Part shown: piece by piece, positions 7,908 through 10,207 of the stretch | Layout: each line of letters begins with the position of its first letter | Position numbering within the stretch: the stretch's first letter is position 1 | NCBI GenBank assembly: GCA_947523045.1 | Contig: CANNUR010000094.1 | Coordinates: forward strand, 1-10,207 | Source of the DNA: an uncultured Prosthecobacter sp. | GTDB taxonomy: Bacteria; Verrucomicrobiota; Verrucomicrobiia; Verrucomicrobiales; Verrucomicrobiaceae | Direction: 5' to 3' | DNA length: 10,207 nt | Position numbers and translations under genes: made by a program | Notes under the pieces: generated by a model | Databases searched by the model: none | Seen by the model: only the letters and a program-made list of their open reading frames with translations | Told to the model about the DNA's origin: nothing

Positions 7908-8114
7908 ATGCGCCTGTTTTCGAAACTCCTCTGGCTGCTCGCCTTTCTGGCCGCCACCTTCTGCTGGATGGTGCTCTTTGAGCACGGTTTCAGCGTGAAG
8001 ACCTTTGGCCAGGGCCTCACGGAGGAGTGGCGTGCCCTCGTCGAGCTGGTCACCGGCAAGGCCGGCGCGCCCGCCCCGGAGACCCCCACCCCCAACTCAC
8101 CGCCCCGTAACTAA
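7908..8114 (+). CDS. small single-pass membrane protein upstream of a TPR gene
   Basis: Encodes 68 residues of unknown family. Residues 1-8 are short and basic, residues 8-25 are a strongly hydrophobic helix (LLWLLAFLAATFCWMVLF), then about 20 amphipathic residues with several charges, and a Pro-rich tail (about 53-67, PAPETPTPNSPP). There is no signal-peptidase site that I would trust, so it is likely an inner-membrane anchor. The stop codon (8112-8114) is only four bases before the TPR gene start, so the two are almost surely one operon. It may dock the soluble TPR protein at the membrane; that is inference. It is probably real because of this spacing, the coherent membrane helix and the promoter-like sequence just upstream. 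Confidence 0.75.
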   Translation: MRLFSKLLWLLAFLAATFCWMVLFEHGFSVKTFGQGLTEEWRALVELVTGKAGAPAPETPTPNSPPRN

Positions 8115-8118
8115 CACC

Positions 8119-9489
8119 ATGATCGTCAAGGAGACCGAACTGAACCCCAAGCAGCAGAACCTCTGGAAAAAGGGCCTGCTGGCCATCGAACAAAAGAACT
8201 GGGAGTACGCTGTCAGCCTCATCCTGCCCGTGGTCAAGGAGGTGCCCTGCTTCCTTGACGGCCGCATGGCCCTGCGCCGTGCCGAGGGTGAAATGGCCGG
8301 TGGCGGCCGCAAGTTCAGCTTTGGCGGCGGCCTGTTCAAGGGCGGCTCGAAGAAGGATCCCTGGGAAACCATCGCCGACCTCGAGGACAATGTTTTCCAG
8401 AAGGATCCCTTCAACGTCGCCGCCAACCAGCAGCTGTACGACCTGGCGATGAAGCTACAGTTCCCGGATCTGGCCGCCTTCGCCCTGGAGACGATCCGCA
8501 TGGGTCAGCAGGACAACACCAAGGTGATGCACACCCTGGCCGACCACTACATGGCGCACGACCAGCCCGAGAAGGCCAGCGAGGTGTACCGCGCCATCCT
8601 CAAGGTCGACCCGCGCGACATGAACGCCGTCAAGGGCGAGAAGGATTCCGCGGCGCGCACCTCGATCATCCGCCAGGGCTGGAACCAGGAGGGCGACTTC
8701 CGCAAGGCGATGAAGAACGCCGAGGAAGCCGGCGTGCTCGAATTGCTCAACAAGCAGGGCCGCACCCGCGAGCAGACCGAGCAGCTGCTCGCCCGCTTCA
8801 TCGACGAGTACAACAAGGACCAGACCAACATCAACAACGTCAAGGGCATGGCCCAGCTCTATGACGAGCTGGAGCAGAGTGACAACGCGCTCATGTTCTA
8901 CGAGTACGCCCTGACGCTGAACCCCGGCGACGTCGCCCTGCAGCGCCGCACGGAGCTGATCCGCGACAAGGTGCGCGACCTGCAGATCAGCCAGATGGAG
9001 GCCGACATCGAGGCCAACCCCGACGCTCCCGACGTCGAAGCCAAGCGCGCCCAACTCGCCCAGATCCGTGCCGAGCGCTCCATGGTCGCCATCAACGAGG
9101 CGCGCGCCCGCGTCGAGCGCAACCCGACCGACAAGCAGGTGCGCTTTGATCTTGGTCAGGCCTACTTCAACGCCGGCATGTACACCGAGGCCATCCCCGA
9201 ACTGCAGCAGGCGAAGAGCAACCCGAACATCCGCATCAAGGCGATGCTCCTGCTCGGCCGCTGCTTCGAGCGCAAGAACATGAACGACCTCGCCCAGAGC
9301 GCCCTCGCCGAGGCCGCCAAGGAGCTGGCGATCATGGACAACACGAAGAAGGAGATCCTCTACGAACTGGCCCTGGTGAACGAGAAGATGGGCCGCCAGG
9401 AGCAGTATCTGGAAGCGCTCAAGGAGATCTACAACGCCGACTACGGCTACCGCGACGTCGCCCGCCGCGTCGAATCCTCCTACCAGTGA
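8119..9489 (+). CDS. tetratricopeptide-repeat protein
   Basis: Encodes 456 residues from the ATG at 8119. In-frame sequence further upstream lies over the small membrane-protein gene and reads as Arg/Pro-rich shadow, so it was dropped. The protein is helical, highly charged and soluble-looking, with no signal peptide. TPR-like pairs are visible at about 11-45, 133-167 (ADHYMAHDQPEKASEVYRAILKVDP), 240-270 (AQLYDELEQSDNALMFYEYALTLNP), 340-366 (FDLGQAYFNAGMYTEAIPELQQA), 372-402 and 411-441. Residues 60-80 are a Gly-rich insert (GGGRKFSFGGGLFKGG) not explained by TPR. Residues 283-335 form a charged, probably coiled helix. TPRs mediate protein-protein binding; no enzyme motif is present. The third codon position is almost always G or C, as in well-expressed genes of such a genome. 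It follows the 68-residue membrane protein by four bases and ends six bases before a strong hairpin. Confidence 0.9.
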   Translation: MIVKETELNPKQQNLWKKGLLAIEQKNWEYAVSLILPVVKEVPCFLDGRMALRRAEGEMAGGGRKFSFGGGLFKGGSKKDPWETIADLEDNVFQKDPFNVAANQQLYDLAMKLQFPDLAAFALETIRMGQQDNTKVMHTLADHYMAHDQPEKASEVYRAILKVDPRDMNAVKGEKDSAARTSIIRQGWNQEGDFRKAMKNAEEAGVLELLNKQGRTREQTEQLLARFIDEYNKDQTNINNVKGMAQLYDELEQSDNALMFYEYALTLNPGDVALQRRTELIRDKVRDLQISQMEADIEANPDAPDVEAKRAQLAQIRAERSMVAINEARARVERNPTDKQVRFDLGQAYFNAGMYTEAIPELQQAKSNPNIRIKAMLLLGRCFERKNMNDLAQSALAEAAKELAIMDNTKKEILYELALVNEKMGRQEQYLEALKEIYNADYGYRDVARRVESSYQ

Positions 9490-9494
9490 GTTTC

Positions 9495-9526
9495 ACGCGC
9501 CCGCCGCCAGGCGGCGGCGGGCGCGT
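9495..9526. terminator. strong intrinsic terminator hairpin
   Basis: The left arm (9495-9508) and right arm (9513-9526) are perfectly complementary over 14 bp, nearly all G-C, with the 4-base loop AGGC. On the plus strand the run ends in TTT (9526-9528) but has no long T tract. It lies between the TPR gene stop (9489) and the convergent RidA-like gene stop (9535), so it can serve both transcripts. Confidence 0.75.
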
Positions 9527-9534
9527 TTGCCGGT

Positions 9535-9975
9535 TCAGCCGACGATTTCAAAGATCGCCTCGACCTCGACCGCGGCCCCGGTCGGCAGTTGGGCAAAGCC
9601 CAAGGCGCTGCGCGCGTGGTAGCCGTCGCCGTCCTTGCCGAAGATGACGTGCAGCAGGTCCGAGCAGCCGTTGATGACGAGGTGCTGGTCGGTGAAGTCG
9701 AGCGTTGAATTGACGCAGCCGAGCACCTTGACGACGCGCAGGCCGTCGAGCGTGCCGTGCACGTTCCAGACCGAGTTGAGGATCTTTTCCGCGCAGTTGC
9801 GCGCCGCCTGGTAGCCGTCGTCGACGCTGAGGCCGTCGCCAAGCTTGCCCTTGAGGTCACTGACGTGGCCCGAGGTGAGCAGCTGGTTGCCGGAACGGAT
9901 GCAGAGGTTGAGGTAGCCGGGGGTCTGCTTGCTAAAGACGATACCCTGGGCTTCGGCGTTTTTCTGGTAGGACAT
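9535..9975 (-). CDS. RidA/YjgF/Rid-superfamily protein
   Basis: Encodes 146 residues starting at the ATG 9975-9973 (MSYQKNAEAQG). Sequence further upstream in frame is Arg/Pro-rich and unlike the family, so the longer version is rejected. It matches the longer Rid-type members (about 145-155 residues) by NLCIRSGN, LLTSGHVSD, GYQAARNCAEKIL, VVKVLGCVNS, QHLVINGCSDLLH and LPTGAAVEVEAIFEI. Arg122 in ARSALGF aligns with the arginine (R105 in E. coli RidA) that hydrolyses reactive enamine/imine intermediates from PLP enzymes. Deaminase activity is thus plausible, but several Rid subgroups keep the fold without this role. No pyridoxal enzyme or amino-acid pathway gene is nearby to name a substrate. 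It is a soluble cytosolic protein, probably trimeric by family knowledge. It is convergent with the TPR gene and divergent from the metal transporter permease. Confidence 0.92.
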   Translation of the reverse strand: MSYQKNAEAQGIVFSKQTPGYLNLCIRSGNQLLTSGHVSDLKGKLGDGLSVDDGYQAARNCAEKILNSVWNVHGTLDGLRVVKVLGCVNSTLDFTDQHLVINGCSDLLHVIFGKDGDGYHARSALGFAQLPTGAAVEVEAIFEIVG

Positions 9976-10054
9976 GGCGATGAGTGGGATTGGGGCAAAG
10001 GAGACGGCGCGCCGGGGCCGTTCCTTGCGCGCGACCCGCGATCTGCGGTGGACA

Positions 10055-10069
10055 GCCGGCCCGGCCGGC
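10055..10069. promoter_or_regulatory. perfect inverted repeat upstream of the metal permease
   Basis: GCCGGCC (10055-10061) and GGCCGGC (10063-10069) are perfect inverted arms around one C, 35 bases before the permease start in the divergent region shared with the RidA-like gene. It could be an operator for a dimeric regulator such as a metal sensor, but GC-rich DNA gives such palindromes by chance and no known MntR, Zur or Fur box is evident. Confidence 0.25.
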
Positions 10070-10077
10070 GGCATGCG

Positions 10078-10092
10078 TAGGCTTTCCAAAAT
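10078..10092 (+). promoter_or_regulatory. candidate -10 region and shared TCCAAAAT motif before the metal permease
   Basis: TAGGCT (10078-10083) is followed by TCCAAAAT (10085-10092), which ends 12 bases before the ATG at 10105. The same order, a TAnnCT hexamer then TCCAAAAT, is found before the gene at 7908. A TGGACA sequence at 10049-10054 is 23 bases from TAGGCT, too far for a normal -35, so the promoter assignment is tentative. Confidence 0.25.
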
Positions 10093-10104
10093 CGACGGCA
10101 CGCC

Positions 10105-10207
10105 ATGTTCACTCCCTTCGAGTACGATTACATGCTCAAGGCCATCCTGGTCAGCGGCATGATCGGCGGCGTCTGCGCCTTCCTGTCCTGCTTCATCACC
10201 CTGAAGG
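10105..10207 (+). CDS. metal (Mn/Zn/Fe-type) ABC transporter permease, 3' part outside the window
   Basis: Only the first 34 residues are visible. They start with MFTPFEYDYMLKAILVSG and continue into a first membrane helix (about 12-33) with GGVCAFLSCFITLK. The PFxYxYMxxA opening and the VCAFLSC..LK helix are typical of the MntB/SitC/SitD/ZnuB permease family (ABC-3), which forms the membrane channel for manganese, zinc or iron uptake with an ATPase and a periplasmic binding lipoprotein. The metal cannot be chosen from this fragment. The ATG at 10105 is the only start giving this motif. The partner genes are expected downstream or further away; none lies within the window on the upstream side. 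Confidence 0.8.
   Translation, partial: MFTPFEYDYMLKAILVSGMIGGVCAFLSCFITLK

Noticed and set aside
1..10207. CRISPR array, tRNA, insertion sequence or phage island
   Set aside because: I saw no regularly spaced direct repeats, no tRNA-like cloverleaf, and no transposase, integrase or phage motif in any of the supported proteins.

Overview
The window is GC-rich, densely coded bacterial chromosome. It holds six complete protein genes, one small membrane-protein gene and two genes cut by the window edges (nine coding regions in all). I see no tRNA, rRNA, CRISPR array, insertion sequence or phage gene. The best guess for the host is a Verrucomicrobiota bacterium, probably near Opitutales. This rests on remembered resemblance of the TPR, RidA-like and Gfo/Idh/MocA proteins, and on the lack of Shine-Dalgarno sequences at every start; it is an inference, not a search result.

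Region 1 (1-2176, + strand) is a HEAT-repeat protein cut at its 5' end, overlapping by an ATGA junction a membrane-bound, processive-type family 2 glycosyltransferase of the PgaC/hyaluronan-synthase class. Region 2 (2199-6547, - strand) converges on it across a 22-base gap. It encodes a large hybrid sensor kinase (CHASE3-like sensor, HisKA, HATPase, a degenerate receiver, an intact receiver and Hpt), also joined by an ATGA overlap to a secreted protein of unrecognised family. The C-terminal half of that protein looks like a TIM-barrel polysaccharide-active enzyme. Together the four genes read as an exopolysaccharide module: a synthase, a repeat-protein partner, an envelope sensor and a secreted sugar-active protein. 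Which polymer is made cannot be told.

Region 3 (6597-7784, - strand) is a Gfo/Idh/MocA-type NAD(P)-dependent sugar oxidoreductase, 49 bases upstream of the kinase on the same strand. A 123-base divergent region separates it from region 4 (7908-9489, + strand), a 68-residue single-pass membrane protein followed four bases later by a 456-residue TPR protein. That pair ends at a strong 14-bp hairpin.

Region 5 (9535-9975, - strand) is a RidA/YjgF-like protein. Across a 129-base divergent region lies the 5' end of a manganese/zinc/iron-type ABC transporter permease (10105 to the window end, + strand).

The most notable points are the secreted TIM-barrel candidate tied to the kinase, the inactive-looking first receiver, the small membrane protein/TPR pair, the absence of any Shine-Dalgarno sequence ahead of all eight visible starts, and an 8-base motif shared at nearly the same distance before two of those starts.
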